Assembly: GCA_964428345.1 (NCBI GenBank)
Contig: CAYRYD010000019.1
Span: 1-64,000 of the forward strand
Length of the DNA: 64,000 nucleotides
Direction: 5' to 3'
DNA from: JABDMH01 sp964428345
Lineage (GTDB): Bacteria; Bacteroidota; Bacteroidia; Chitinophagales; Saprospiraceae
Position 1 is the first letter of the stretch. Every line of letters starts with the position of its first letter. The translations under genes were made by a program, and so were the position numbers. Shown piece by piece: positions 41,994 through 51,245 of the stretch. The notes below the pieces were generated by a model. The model was not told the origin of the DNA. It saw nothing but the letters and a program-made list of their open reading frames with translations, and did no database searches.

Positions 41994-42395
41994 ATGGAGG
42001 AACGGTTTTTTGGATTTCATCTCGATTTCCTGGGATTCATTGCCAGCTTTACCTGTGCCATCCACTGCGCTGCGTTACCCTTTATAATGACGATGAGCAT
42101 AGCAGGAGGTCTTGGCTGGATATCCGATCCGGTCACCGAACTGGGATTTCTGGTGGCCAGTATTACGATCGCCTCTTTTACCCTGGTGAATGGCTACCGG
42201 AAGCAAACCATTGACCGAACCGGATTGATAATCTTTGCGATGGGCTTCGCCCTGTTATTAGTAAGCAGTCTCCTTCCTCACGTGCACGGGATCGAGTTGA
42301 TTTTTGCCGTTTTAGGTGGATTGACGATTGCGAGCGCCCACATCTACCATTGGCTACTGTTGCGGCGCAATGGTTGTCTGAGCCGGCAGGCTTAA
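41994..42395 (+). CDS. MerC-domain membrane protein
   Basis: A 133-residue inner-membrane protein with four predicted helices (about 10-38, 42-63, 74-93, 97-115). The first helix holds Phe-Thr-Cys-Ala-Ile-His-Cys-Ala-Ala-Leu-Pro, the metal-binding CxxxC-type motif of MerC. In mercury operons MerC imports Hg2+, but chromosomal Bacteroidota copies without merA usually lie under metalloregulator control. No mer genes are present here. The palindrome in its promoter makes metal-responsive control likely, for example zinc or copper homeostasis. Confidence 0.85.
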   Translation: MEERFFGFHLDFLGFIASFTCAIHCAALPFIMTMSIAGGLGWISDPVTELGFLVASITIASFTLVNGYRKQTIDRTGLIIFAMGFALLLVSSLLPHVHGIELIFAVLGGLTIASAHIYHWLLLRRNGCLSRQA

Positions 42396-42434
42396 ATGCG
42401 ATCAACCACCCTTGATTATTTTCTGGAGCTTTTT

Positions 42435-43346
42435 CTAATGGCTCACCGTGGCAAATGCCGGCTTCATCACCTGTTTTACATCATCGTAATAATCCATTAC
42501 ACTCTTCAGGGAATCCAAGGGTTCATCCGGAAAAATCATCGGTACAATAAAGTTTGAAGATAACATCTGAACTTCCCCTTCCCTAACCAGAATCTCGATG
42601 GGTAAAAAAGAGAAATTGGATGGCACATCTTCAGGTAGAACCGGCATACGGGCAGTCCATTCCACCGTTGACGTCAGGCCATAAAGTTTCGTTTTCTGAT
42701 CGGGGATTTCCACCTGATAACAAATATTCACCGGCAGCTTACCGGTTCTAAAACTGGAATCAATCGTTTCTACCGCTTTCTCAAAGCTGATAAATTGTGC
42801 CAGTACCTCGGACTTATCCGTGGTCGCCCCTTCTGGTTGTGGTTCAAAATGCTGTAAAACATCGGCCGAAAGACCATTTTCCGATCCAAAACCAGTTTCT
42901 ACCATATTTCCAACTGAACCGCACAATTGATTGAGCTTGCCAGACATAGCCAGGTACCGTGAGAACTCCACCTTGTAAAAATTTTCCCGAAAGATGGCGT
43001 TCCCCCAATACTCGGGATTCGGATAACTTATGTGTACTTTGTCATCTTTCTTCTCAATGACTACCCGCCAGGCAGCATTGACTCCAGTCATTCCTCCTAC
43101 CTGTTTGACGGCCCCTACCAAATCCGGTGATGTTATGACCAAAACCATTGAATTTGGTGCATAGGCAGGACGGTATTCTCCAACAAAACGAAAACTGTAA
43201 TCTCCTAAAGCTCGCAAAATCTTGTCCCGGACAACTTCCGGGTCTTCGGTACTTTCAGCACATAACAAATAGGGCTGAATAGATTGGGCAACTGTCATGT
43301 TTATGGTAATCAATATCAGGGTGATCATCATACCAATGGGTTTCAT
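42435..43346 (-). CDS. Secreted protein with DUF302-like domain
   Basis: A 303-residue protein with a signal peptide (about 1-20, ending Thr-Val-Ala-Gln). Residues 30-115 resemble DUF302: Val-Arg-Asp-Lys-Ile-Leu-Arg-Ala-Leu-Gly-Asp-Tyr-Ser-Phe-Arg, Val-Leu-Val-Ile-Thr-Ser-Pro-Asp-Leu, Pro-Trp-like Ala-Ala-Trp-Arg-Val-Val-Ile-Glu, and Ser-Tyr-Pro-Asn-Pro-Glu-Tyr. The C-terminal half is unknown. DUF302 proteins have no settled function. The ATG at 43346 replaces an in-frame TTG at 43355. It is convergent with merC and divergent from the serine hydrolase. Confidence 0.7.
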   Translation of the reverse strand: MKPIGMMITLILITINMTVAQSIQPYLLCAESTEDPEVVRDKILRALGDYSFRFVGEYRPAYAPNSMVLVITSPDLVGAVKQVGGMTGVNAAWRVVIEKKDDKVHISYPNPEYWGNAIFRENFYKVEFSRYLAMSGKLNQLCGSVGNMVETGFGSENGLSADVLQHFEPQPEGATTDKSEVLAQFISFEKAVETIDSSFRTGKLPVNICYQVEIPDQKTKLYGLTSTVEWTARMPVLPEDVPSNFSFLPIEILVREGEVQMLSSNFIVPMIFPDEPLDSLKSVMDYYDDVKQVMKPAFATVSH

Positions 43347-43556
43347 GACACACAATTTAGTTGAGTAAACTTTATCGTTATTAAGTTAGCCTTTTTTAAA
43401 GAATTTCATCCAAGAAATTATCCAGACAGGCTTCAGGGTTCAATATGAAACCGGAGCGATTTGTTCTTGAATGACGAGAACAATCCGCCAACTGTATCTC
43501 TAATGGATCATTAGTTTTTACACGGAAAACCTTACTTTGGTGACAAAGAACCTTCC

Positions 43557-45089
43557 ATGAGGATCCAACACCTTCTTCTTATTCCAATTTACCTGATCGG
43601 TGTCAACATTCAGGCGCAGATCACGCCTGATCTTAAAAAACTGGATGAATATTTCCGCAAAATGGTGGAAGATTGGGAAGTACCCTCCATGGCTGTCGGC
43701 CTGGTAAAAGATGGTCAGTTAATATTCAACAAAGCTTATGGCACCAAAGAAGCAGGGAAGGAAGCCTCTCCCAATGGTCAAACCCTGTATGCCATTGCAT
43801 CCAATTCCAAAGCTTTCACGTCGGCGATCATTGCCATGCTGGTTCAGAAAGGCCATTTACGGTGGGATGACAAGGTACAGGACCATCTTCCCTACTTTGA
43901 AATTTACGATCCCTATCTTAGTAAACAAGTGACTGTCCGGGACTTGCTTTGTCACCGCGTGGGACTGGGTACTTTCAGCGGTGATGTGATCTGGTATCAG
44001 TCAGACTTTTCTTCCGAGGAGATCATTCGCCGGATCAAACACCTGCCGCAGGCCTACCCCTTCCGGTCGGGCTATGGTTACTCCAACCTGATGTACATTA
44101 CGGCAGGCGAGCTGATCCGGAAAATTACCGGTAAAAGTTATTCTGAGAATGTGCAGGAACGCATTTTCGATCCGTTAGGTATGACCCGCTCTATCATAGG
44201 CCCGGCCCGCTTGCACGAGATGGGGAATTTTGCTACCCCCCACCACCTTAGAGAAAATCGAACCAGCGAGCCCATCGAATGGGTCGACTGGACAGAGATC
44301 GCCGCAACGGGTGGTATCATCAGTTGTGTGGAAGACATGGCCAAATGGATGATCTTCAATCTCAATCACGGCATCTGGAATGGTGATACACTGCTGACCA
44401 GAAGCTCGCGAAACATCCTGTGGACTCCCCATAACAATTACATGGTGGATCATACCAGTAAAAACGACCTCAACACCCATCTGAGCGGTTACGGCCTGGG
44501 ATGGAATCTCCGGGACTATGATGGCCATTTCTTTGCAGGCCATACCGGGGGATTTGACGGTATGCTGACAGCTGTTTCGCTAATTCCGGACCAAAAGGTG
44601 GGAGTGGTCATCCTGACCAACGGGATGCAAAGTCCCTATATGGCCGCCAATTATTACGCACTTGATGCCTTGCTGGGCCGGCCGGAAAAAGACTGGTCGT
44701 CCGACATGCTGGAAAGAGTGAAGCAAAGGGCCGGCGGAGATGCCCGCATCACGAACCGCATCAACAAGCGGAAAACCGGCACCAGACCTTCCCTTGATCT
44801 TTCGGCGTATACCGGGACCTATCATTCCAAGATCCATGGCTATATCAATATAACTCTATCCGATGACCGGTTGCGAATGGAGTTTGATCACGCACCGGCT
44901 TTCTCTGCAAACCTGGATCACTGGCACTATGATGTATTTAAGATCAACTGGGACAAGCCAAGTGCATGGTTTAGTTTTGGTACGGTCAAATTCAATATGG
45001 ATAATAACCTGAAAATTACCGGATTGGATTTCGATATTCCAAACGATGACATCTTTTTCGAAGAATTAAAGCCAGTCAGGGTCAATTGA
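43557..45089 (+). CDS. Class C beta-lactamase-like serine hydrolase
   Basis: A 510-residue exported hydrolase (signal peptide about 1-21). The three class C/esterase motifs are complete: S82-Asn-Ser-K85, Y175-Ser-N177 and H329-Thr-Gly331. The domain is followed by a C-terminal beta extension (about 415-505) of the DUF3471 type with Tyr-Thr-Gly-Thr-Tyr. Such proteins are usually D-amino acid peptidases or esterases and only rarely true beta-lactamases. The GNAT gene follows after 27 bases in the same direction. Confidence 0.9.
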   Translation: MRIQHLLLIPIYLIGVNIQAQITPDLKKLDEYFRKMVEDWEVPSMAVGLVKDGQLIFNKAYGTKEAGKEASPNGQTLYAIASNSKAFTSAIIAMLVQKGHLRWDDKVQDHLPYFEIYDPYLSKQVTVRDLLCHRVGLGTFSGDVIWYQSDFSSEEIIRRIKHLPQAYPFRSGYGYSNLMYITAGELIRKITGKSYSENVQERIFDPLGMTRSIIGPARLHEMGNFATPHHLRENRTSEPIEWVDWTEIAATGGIISCVEDMAKWMIFNLNHGIWNGDTLLTRSSRNILWTPHNNYMVDHTSKNDLNTHLSGYGLGWNLRDYDGHFFAGHTGGFDGMLTAVSLIPDQKVGVVILTNGMQSPYMAANYYALDALLGRPEKDWSSDMLERVKQRAGGDARITNRINKRKTGTRPSLDLSAYTGTYHSKIHGYINITLSDDRLRMEFDHAPAFSANLDHWHYDVFKINWDKPSAWFSFGTVKFNMDNNLKITGLDFDIPNDDIFFEELKPVRVN

Positions 45090-45116
45090 TCTGTGAACAA
45101 ATCCGATATTGTGACC

Positions 45117-45668
45117 ATGAAGATCAGTTACGAGACTGCCCGGGCTACCGATGCCGGCGAGATCGCGGCACTGCATGCCTTAAGCTGGCAACGCCATTAC
45201 CGTGGCATATATACCGATCAATATCTGGATCATGAAGTGCAAAACGAGAGGCTGAATGTATGGCGGTCCCGGTTTAAAAAATCCGATAAAAAGCAATTGG
45301 TCATCAAAGCCATGCATAGGGATAAAATCATTGGCTTTGCCTGCACCTTTCTCGATGCGGATCCCGTGCATGGCGCTCTCGTCGATAACCTGCATGTGCT
45401 CCAGGAATATCAGGGTCATGGTATCGGCCGGACTTTAATGCAAATGAGTGCTCGTTGGGTCCTCGAAAACCGGCCTTCCAGTAAGATCCACCTGATGGTT
45501 TTGGAAAAAAATTATCCGGCCAGGACTTTCTATTCCAATCTGGGAGCCCGGATGTCTGAGGTATATTTCCTCCCCAATCCGACCGGACAACCAGAGGCAG
45601 TCATCCGTTGCGAATGGAATCCGGCAGACCTTCTGGATGCGGCAGGCACGGTAAAACTACCTTCTTAA
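45117..45668 (+). CDS. GNAT-family N-acetyltransferase
   Basis: A 183-residue acyltransferase. Typical features are Ala-Thr-Asp-Ala-Gly-Glu-Ile-Ala-Ala-Leu-His near the N-terminus, Leu-His-Val-Leu-Gln-Glu-Tyr-Gln-Gly-His-Gly-Ile-Gly-Arg-Thr-Leu-Met (the acetyl-CoA pyrophosphate-binding loop Q/RxxGxG/A) and Asn-Tyr-Pro-Ala-Arg-Thr-Phe-Tyr near the C-terminus. The ATG at 45117 is preferred to a GTG at 45093, as the family N-terminus begins there. Its 3' end overlaps the convergent zincin gene by twelve bases. Substrate unknown. Confidence 0.9.
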   Translation: MKISYETARATDAGEIAALHALSWQRHYRGIYTDQYLDHEVQNERLNVWRSRFKKSDKKQLVIKAMHRDKIIGFACTFLDADPVHGALVDNLHVLQEYQGHGIGRTLMQMSARWVLENRPSSKIHLMVLEKNYPARTFYSNLGARMSEVYFLPNPTGQPEAVIRCEWNPADLLDAAGTVKLPS

Positions 45669-46109
45669 GAAAAGTTCATCCAAATATTGGTCTCTGGTCT
45701 CCGCACTGTAGTTGTCGGCACATCGCTGACCGCTTTGCATGATGGATTTGCAATGCCCGTCACTTCCCACCTCATCAAGGTGAGCCCGGTTTAGAATGCA
45801 ATGGCCCAATTCATGAAAAACGAGTTTTTCCTTCTCAAAATCGTCGAGGATAGACCAGTAAAATGTATTGATAATGATTTGGTCCGGCTGGTCATCGTGA
45901 TAGTTACACCACCCCAGCCGGGCACTGTCGTCATGCAGCTCTAACCGGGCTTCAACCGGCCGGTCCTTGTAATTGACCACAATGCCCCGCCGGGAAGCTT
46001 CCTCGCTAAACAGTTGAAGATAATTTTGCAATGGCTCATCGACCAGCTCCTCCCTGTGGCAGGAGATCAGTACCAGTAAAAACAACAACTTAGAAATGAT
46101 CTTGAGCAT
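45657..46109 (-). CDS. Small putative zinc metallopeptidase lipoprotein
   Basis: A 150-residue protein whose signal peptide ends in Leu-Val-Leu-Ile-Ser-Cys, a lipobox. The catalytic helix reads Phe-His-Glu-Leu-Gly-His-Cys-Ile-Leu-Asn-Arg-Ala-His, an HExxH zinc motif with a further histidine six residues later. The last third has a Ser-Ile-Met-Gln-Ser turn that could be the Met-turn. The family is not one I can name precisely. The start is placed at the ATG at 46109. It overlaps the GNAT gene tail to tail. Confidence 0.75.
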   Translation of the reverse strand: MLKIISKLLFLLVLISCHREELVDEPLQNYLQLFSEEASRRGIVVNYKDRPVEARLELHDDSARLGWCNYHDDQPDQIIINTFYWSILDDFEKEKLVFHELGHCILNRAHLDEVGSDGHCKSIMQSGQRCADNYSAETRDQYLDELFLRR

Positions 46110-46281
46110 AGGATGACATCCGAATGAAAACGCCTGAAATCCCATTTTTGTCTACTCTCAGTTCCGGCAGATCAATAATTCATTCCGGATATTTACCTCT
46201 AAACAAAAAGATATTCAGGAAATATGCAACCATTCGAATGACAATATCGTCCATTTAGTAAAAGACCATAGAAAATAATCG

Positions 46282-48702
46282 ATGCTCAAAAGTTACATTA
46301 CGACCGCTTTAAGAAATCTGTGGCGTTACCGGGGGTATACGCTCATCAATATTCTGGGATTGGCCATTGGTCTTTCCTGCGTTATGTTGATACTCTTATA
46401 CGTACGGTCAGAACTCAGCTATGACCGCTTTCACGAAAACCGGGATCAGATTTACCTGCTCACCCTCCAATCAACCAATCCACAGAACGGTGTGACCAGC
46501 CAAAGGGCTATTGGGCCTTACCGGCTGGCAGATGAATTGAAGGTTGATTTTCCCGATCTGGAACAAATCATCCGGATTGCACCTCAGGGTCGGGAAACCA
46601 TTGAATATCAGGACCAGATTTACCAGGAAAGCAAACTGGCCTTTGTCGATCCGGAAATTTTTCAGGTTTTTACCTTCCCTCTGAGTACGGGTGACCCTGG
46701 GAAGGTCCTTGAAGATCCCTATTCCCTGGTCATGACTGATGCCATCGCCAAAAAATATTTTGGAAATGACAATCCAATCGGACAAGTCGTAAGGATTCGC
46801 GGTACCGACTTCAAGGTGACTGGTATTATGGAAGAAATTCCGGACCAGTCCCAATTCAAATTTGATATCCTGGTCTCCATGAATTGTGCACCCAATGTAT
46901 TTTCGAAAATTGTACTGGAAAATTGGGGCGAAGGTTATGTCCTGACTTTGGCGATGACCAAACCCAAGGAGAGTCCCCAGGATTTTACCACCCGATTGCA
47001 GGAATTCACCAATGTAAAACTGGAATCATGGAAGGCATTCTCACCGGCGATCGTCATGCACCCATTGTCGAGCCTCTACCTCAACTCTGGAAATCTTGCA
47101 GGTTTTGCACCGGGAGGTGACCGGACCTATGTCATCGCATTCTCCTTCATTGCTGGTTTTATACTGTTGATTGCCTGTATCAATTTCATGAACCTGGCCA
47201 CCGCCCGTTCGGCAATACGGGCAAGGGAAGTTGGATTAAGGAAAGTGGTAGGAGCTGGTCGATCCCAGCTGATTACCCAATTTCTGAGTGAAAGTATTAC
47301 CCTGGCTCTGATCTGTCTGGTCATAGCCCTTTTCATCGTGAAATGGACAATCCCTTCCTTCAACCAGCTAGCCGACCGTTCGATTTCGTTTCAGTTTTTT
47401 GACAATTTCGGGTTGCTGGCGGGGTTCCTTGGATTGGCGGTAATAGCTGGTATTCTCGCCGGAAGTTATCCGGCACTCCTGCTCTCCGGTTTTAGTCCGG
47501 TCAATGTATTCTCGGGAAACCTCTCGGAAGGATTTAAGGGGGCTTCGTTGCGAAAGGTACTGGTGACTTTCCAATTTGCAATCTCCATCTTTTTAATAAT
47601 TATCACAGGTATTGTGTATCTGCAAATAAAATACTGCCGGGATCTGGATATTGGATTTGACAAGAGTCACTTACTGGTCATTAACGGAACCCCTCTGGAT
47701 ATGCGGGCCCGTTATGATCAGTTACGTACCGAACTATTATCCAATCCACAAATCGAAAATTGCGCTGCAGCCTCAAGGGTACCACCGGGTCGGCTTTCCA
47801 GTTCGTTACGGGCCCGTCCGGAAGGCATTCCGGAAGATCAGCAACGAGGAATGCAGACTGTTTGGACTGATTATGATTTTATCGAGACAATCGGACTTGA
47901 GTTGGCAGCAGGCCGGAGCTTTCGCCGTGATTTTCCCGCTGATGCCAGCACCGGTTTTATGCTTAATGAAGCGGCCGTAAAAGAAATCGGATGGACGAAT
48001 GAAGAAGCCATTGATAAAACCTTTGGCAGCAGTGAAATCAAAGACTGGGAAAACGGTCAGTGGGAAAACCGGGACGGAAAAGTAATTGGTGTATTGAAAG
48101 ATTTTCATTTTGAATCACTCAAACAGGAAATTATCCCAACCGTATACTTTATTGCTCCCTATATGGCCTGGAATTATGTCATCCGGATCAAACCGGGAAA
48201 CATTCCTTCGACCCTCAATTTTATCGAAGAAAAATGGAAACAATTCAGTCCTGATACTCCGTTTGAGTACACTTTCGTCGATGATAACTTTGAACAATTA
48301 TACCGCAATGAAGAAAGGCAGGGTAAGATCTTTGGTGTATTTTCCGGTCTGGCCATTTTTATTGCCTGCCTGGGTCTGATTGGACTGGCATCTTTTACTG
48401 CCGAAAGGCGTAAAAAGGAAGTGGGCATCCGGAAGGTGCTTGGGGCCTCGGGTTTTAATCTGATCCTATTACTATCCAAAGAATTTACCGGGCTGGTCAT
48501 AATTGCCTTTGTGCTGGCCGTTCCGGTGTCCTGGCTGATCATGAAAAATTGGCTGCAGGATTTTGCATACCAGGTATCGGTGGGTCCAGCCGTATTCATT
48601 ATTTCAGGGCTCTTTGCCCTGTTGATTGCCTGGCTTACCGTCAGCACTCAAACTGCACGGGCCGCATTCAGCAATCCGGCAAAGGTGATACGTAACGAAT
48701 AA
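46282..48702 (+). CDS. MacB/FtsX-type ABC transporter permease
   Basis: An 806-residue inner-membrane protein of the large Bacteroidota FtsX-like permease type: Leu-Lys-Ser-Tyr-Ile-Thr-Thr-Ala-Leu-Arg-Asn-Leu at the start, one helix at about 21-40, a periplasmic MacB-type domain, an FtsX core (about 285-400; Phe-Met-Asn-Leu-Ala-Thr-Ala-Arg-Ser and Arg-Glu-Val-Gly-Leu-Arg-Lys-Val-Val-Gly-Ala), a second periplasmic domain and a second FtsX core (about 685-800; Glu-Val-Gly-Ile-Arg-Lys-Val-Leu-Gly-Ala). No ATPase gene lies next to it, so it must use one from elsewhere. Substrate unknown, possibly lipoproteins or a toxic compound. Confidence 0.92.
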   Translation: MLKSYITTALRNLWRYRGYTLINILGLAIGLSCVMLILLYVRSELSYDRFHENRDQIYLLTLQSTNPQNGVTSQRAIGPYRLADELKVDFPDLEQIIRIAPQGRETIEYQDQIYQESKLAFVDPEIFQVFTFPLSTGDPGKVLEDPYSLVMTDAIAKKYFGNDNPIGQVVRIRGTDFKVTGIMEEIPDQSQFKFDILVSMNCAPNVFSKIVLENWGEGYVLTLAMTKPKESPQDFTTRLQEFTNVKLESWKAFSPAIVMHPLSSLYLNSGNLAGFAPGGDRTYVIAFSFIAGFILLIACINFMNLATARSAIRAREVGLRKVVGAGRSQLITQFLSESITLALICLVIALFIVKWTIPSFNQLADRSISFQFFDNFGLLAGFLGLAVIAGILAGSYPALLLSGFSPVNVFSGNLSEGFKGASLRKVLVTFQFAISIFLIIITGIVYLQIKYCRDLDIGFDKSHLLVINGTPLDMRARYDQLRTELLSNPQIENCAAASRVPPGRLSSSLRARPEGIPEDQQRGMQTVWTDYDFIETIGLELAAGRSFRRDFPADASTGFMLNEAAVKEIGWTNEEAIDKTFGSSEIKDWENGQWENRDGKVIGVLKDFHFESLKQEIIPTVYFIAPYMAWNYVIRIKPGNIPSTLNFIEEKWKQFSPDTPFEYTFVDDNFEQLYRNEERQGKIFGVFSGLAIFIACLGLIGLASFTAERRKKEVGIRKVLGASGFNLILLLSKEFTGLVIIAFVLAVPVSWLIMKNWLQDFAYQVSVGPAVFIISGLFALLIAWLTVSTQTARAAFSNPAKVIRNE

Positions 48703-48761
48703 GGGACTACCAGCCCCAGCTTTCACAGCTATGTATCAACAATACTCCTTCTTGATCACCA

Positions 48762-49625
48762 TCAGGTACCGAGCAGGTATTTCCTGAGGAGAGCAATTCC
48801 TTTATGGATCTCCTCGCGGCCGCTCGATTCAATGCCGTACCATCCCTGATAGCCGGATTTTTTGGCCATGGCAATCATTTTGGCCGTCAACTCTTCGGTA
48901 GGTTGGTTTCGGTACGACATACCCATGGCATATGGCAACGTTTTCTCCAGGTATTCGACATTGTCAAAATCATCCGATGGTCCCCTCCAGTCGGGATAAG
49001 TGCCAAAAAGCGGATCGTTGACTTTTTTCATCAGTTTAACCATCCAATCGGCATCGTTTGACACCCCACCGTGATTTTCGATGACGATCTTTATTCCGGA
49101 AGGCCTGGTATAATCCAGTAACATTTGATAAGATTCTGTAGCCCACTTCAGCGCTTCAACGGGATCTGCATCTTTCGGAGCCCGGCAATTGGTACGGACG
49201 GCATGGCAGCCCAGGTAGTGAGCAATATCGACCCATTTTCGATGATTGATTTCAAATTGTTTCCGGAGTTCTTTCGTTGGCTCAGCTCCATCCCCTTCGG
49301 CATCCACCATGATCAGGACCATGGTCACTCCATGTTCATCAGCATTTTTCTTTAACTGGTTTAAATAACTTACCGTTGGTACTTCAAAAAGGGTATTAAC
49401 AAATTCAATGCCGTTCAAATTAAAATCTTCGCGGGCAATTTTTGGAAAATCCAGATTCTTCCATTTTCCGTTGCGGATTTCATCGACGAGCGCCCATTGC
49501 GCCAGAGAAATATCGTCTTTTATCATCTTTTGATCAGTTATTAAATTATTGGTCAATATCGATGGACTCAAAAATCCGGCAGTACCTAAAAAGGATGAGT
49601 CCCTGATAAATTTTCTGCGATCCAT
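48762..49625 (-). CDS. Exported sugar phosphate isomerase/epimerase-like TIM-barrel protein
   Basis: A 287-residue protein of the AP endonuclease 2/xylose isomerase-like barrel family. The N-terminus Asp-Arg-Arg-Lys-Phe-Ile-Arg is a Tat motif followed by a hydrophobic stretch, so the enzyme probably functions in the periplasm. Barrel motifs with metal ligands are Ile-Lys-Ile-Val-Ile-Glu-Asn-His-Gly (Glu/His), a Cys-His-Ala-Val-Arg-Thr-Asn segment, Pro-Asp-Trp-Arg-Gly and a late Ile-Glu-Ser-Ser-Gly. It follows the oxidoreductase gene in the same direction, with a GTTTAA-type repeat in the 82-base gap. A role in conversion of keto sugars is likely by context. Confidence 0.87.
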   Translation of the reverse strand: MDRRKFIRDSSFLGTAGFLSPSILTNNLITDQKMIKDDISLAQWALVDEIRNGKWKNLDFPKIAREDFNLNGIEFVNTLFEVPTVSYLNQLKKNADEHGVTMVLIMVDAEGDGAEPTKELRKQFEINHRKWVDIAHYLGCHAVRTNCRAPKDADPVEALKWATESYQMLLDYTRPSGIKIVIENHGGVSNDADWMVKLMKKVNDPLFGTYPDWRGPSDDFDNVEYLEKTLPYAMGMSYRNQPTEELTAKMIAMAKKSGYQGWYGIESSGREEIHKGIALLRKYLLGT

Positions 49626-49632
49626 TTTTTTT

Positions 49633-49680
49633 GTTTAACTGTTTAATGTTTAATTGTTTAACTGTTCTGTTTGATTGTTC
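49633..49680 (+). repeat. Octanucleotide-like array GTTTAAnT
   Basis: GTTTAACT, GTTTAAT, GTTTAATT, GTTTAACT, GTTCTGTT and TGATTGTT follow one another with a near-constant phase of eight (one unit is seven). It fills most of the gap between two co-directional genes. It is a different unit from GGTATTAT, but has the same period and same type of location. Confidence 0.7.
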
Positions 49681-49707
49681 CATTTGAAGTTCAAAAGGCT
49701 GTAGGCC

Positions 49708-51222
49708 TTACAATTCCCAGCCATGCCGGTACTGACGGTATAAAAATCCGTTGGCTTCCCGGTCATTGGTGATTTTCATATACCGGGCATCGTATTCAAT
49801 TTTCTTTCCCGCACGTAACGCAACTGCTGCCAAATTGATGGTCTCAGTGACCGGTCCGGCATGAATAAAACTGCCGGGTGATTCTTCATTTTTCAGCAAT
49901 GCGCTGGTCCAGATATTATTACCGTTTTCACGTTGGCGTTCACTGGTTGATTTAACTCCCTGGTAAGCTTCCATTTTCTTCGCCGGAATGATCTCGGGTT
50001 CTTCGCAGCGGAAACCTGCCAGTATTTTTCCATCATCACCAACAAACATCATTCCTTCAGTAGGGATGTCCCGGCTATCTTCCTCCAGTTCTTCAGGGGC
50101 AAACGGTTTCATGCCACCATCATACCAATAAAGGTCGAAGGAGGGTATGCGTTCCTGTGCCGGAAAAGACATTTTGATCATGCAGGAATGGGGAAAAGCA
50201 ACATCATTTTCCACCCATTTGCAGACATTATTTTCCGCGGTTCTCAACGTCGTTCCGTAGGCTTTAGCCCTAACCGGCGGAGTTTCGATGCCAAACGCCC
50301 GGAAAAGTGGAAACAAGCTGTAATGACCCATATCGGCCACACTCCCCCCGCCAAATTCATACCAGCCACGGAAGACATTATGGGTGTAATTAGGATGATA
50401 GGGCCGATGCGGTACCGGGCCCAACCAAAGATCCCAGTTGAAGCCATCCGGAACCGGTGGCCGTTCGGAAGGTATCCCCGTAAATTGTGGCCAGACGGGA
50501 CGGTAAGACCAGTTATGGATCTCCCTAAGTCTGCCGATCACACCATCCTGTATCCATTTGAATACTATATCGTACTCCGGCCGGCTGCTCCAGGCGAGCA
50601 AATGGGTTTTCATTCCACTGCTGCGAGCAAGATCAATGGTCTTCCTGGCTTCATACATCCGGTTGGCAATCGGTTTGTGAGTGATCACATGTTTTCCTTT
50701 TTTCATCCCCGCAATGGCGACCGTGGCATGCAGGTGGTCGGGAGTCATGATCTTTAGTACATCGACATCAGCCTCCTGCTCCAGCAACTCACGAAAATCC
50801 TCATAAGCTTTACAACCCTGGAAACTGCCGGAAGCCTTTTGCTTTCCATAGTATTGCTCTATGTACTTCTGAGCGACCTCCCTGCCTCCGGCAATTCCTG
50901 TCACTCCTTCTCCCCAACCCGGATCACCAAGGACTTTACGGATACCATCTCTTATCCCGTTGGGTGACCAGTCGAGATAGTCGGTCGTCATCTTGTTGGG
51001 ATCACACACCGCTACCACCTGAATACTTTCATGCGTCAAAAGGTCACCCATCTCACGCAGACCCTGGGTACCGCAACCGATATTGGCAACGGTAATTTTA
51101 TCAGAGGGTGGCACCTTTCCGGACCGTGCCAGAACATGTGCGGGAACAATGGTGAATGTCGCAGCCGTTGATGCCGCTGAGGATATGAAATTACGCCGGC
51201 TTATCTGTTTTTTCCTTCTCAT
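49708..51222 (-). CDS. Exported Gfo/Idh/MocA-family oxidoreductase
   Basis: A 504-residue NAD(P)-dependent oxidoreductase. A Tat signal (Ser-Arg-Arg-Asn-Phe-Ile-Ser-Ser, residues 8-15) is followed by a hydrophobic Ala/Thr-rich segment. The nucleotide fold carries Ile-Thr-Val-Ala-Asn-Ile-Gly-Cys-Gly-Thr-Gln-Gly-Leu, and the catalytic region shows Lys-His-Val-Ile-Thr-His-Lys-Pro-Ile-Ala (Lys-Pro motif). The C-terminal beta-sheet domain has many aromatic residues. Gfo/Idh proteins of this exported type are frequent in Bacteroidota and Planctomycetota polysaccharide loci and probably carry their cofactor through Tat already folded. It heads a pair with the TIM-barrel protein after the lipoprotein gene. 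Confidence 0.9.
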   Translation of the reverse strand: MRRKKQISRRNFISSAASTAATFTIVPAHVLARSGKVPPSDKITVANIGCGTQGLREMGDLLTHESIQVVAVCDPNKMTTDYLDWSPNGIRDGIRKVLGDPGWGEGVTGIAGGREVAQKYIEQYYGKQKASGSFQGCKAYEDFRELLEQEADVDVLKIMTPDHLHATVAIAGMKKGKHVITHKPIANRMYEARKTIDLARSSGMKTHLLAWSSRPEYDIVFKWIQDGVIGRLREIHNWSYRPVWPQFTGIPSERPPVPDGFNWDLWLGPVPHRPYHPNYTHNVFRGWYEFGGGSVADMGHYSLFPLFRAFGIETPPVRAKAYGTTLRTAENNVCKWVENDVAFPHSCMIKMSFPAQERIPSFDLYWYDGGMKPFAPEELEEDSRDIPTEGMMFVGDDGKILAGFRCEEPEIIPAKKMEAYQGVKSTSERQRENGNNIWTSALLKNEESPGSFIHAGPVTETINLAAVALRAGKKIEYDARYMKITNDREANGFLYRQYRHGWEL

Positions 51223-51245
51223 CCCAATCTATTTTTATGAGGTTA

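Noticed and set aside
41994..42395. The MerC-like gene as part of a mercury-resistance operon
   Set aside because: No merA, merR, merT or merP is nearby, and the promoter looks like a metal-homeostasis type.
43557..45089. The serine hydrolase as a beta-lactam resistance gene
   Set aside because: SxxK, YxN and HTG are shared by many esterases and peptidases, and the C-terminal extension points away from a dedicated beta-lactamase.
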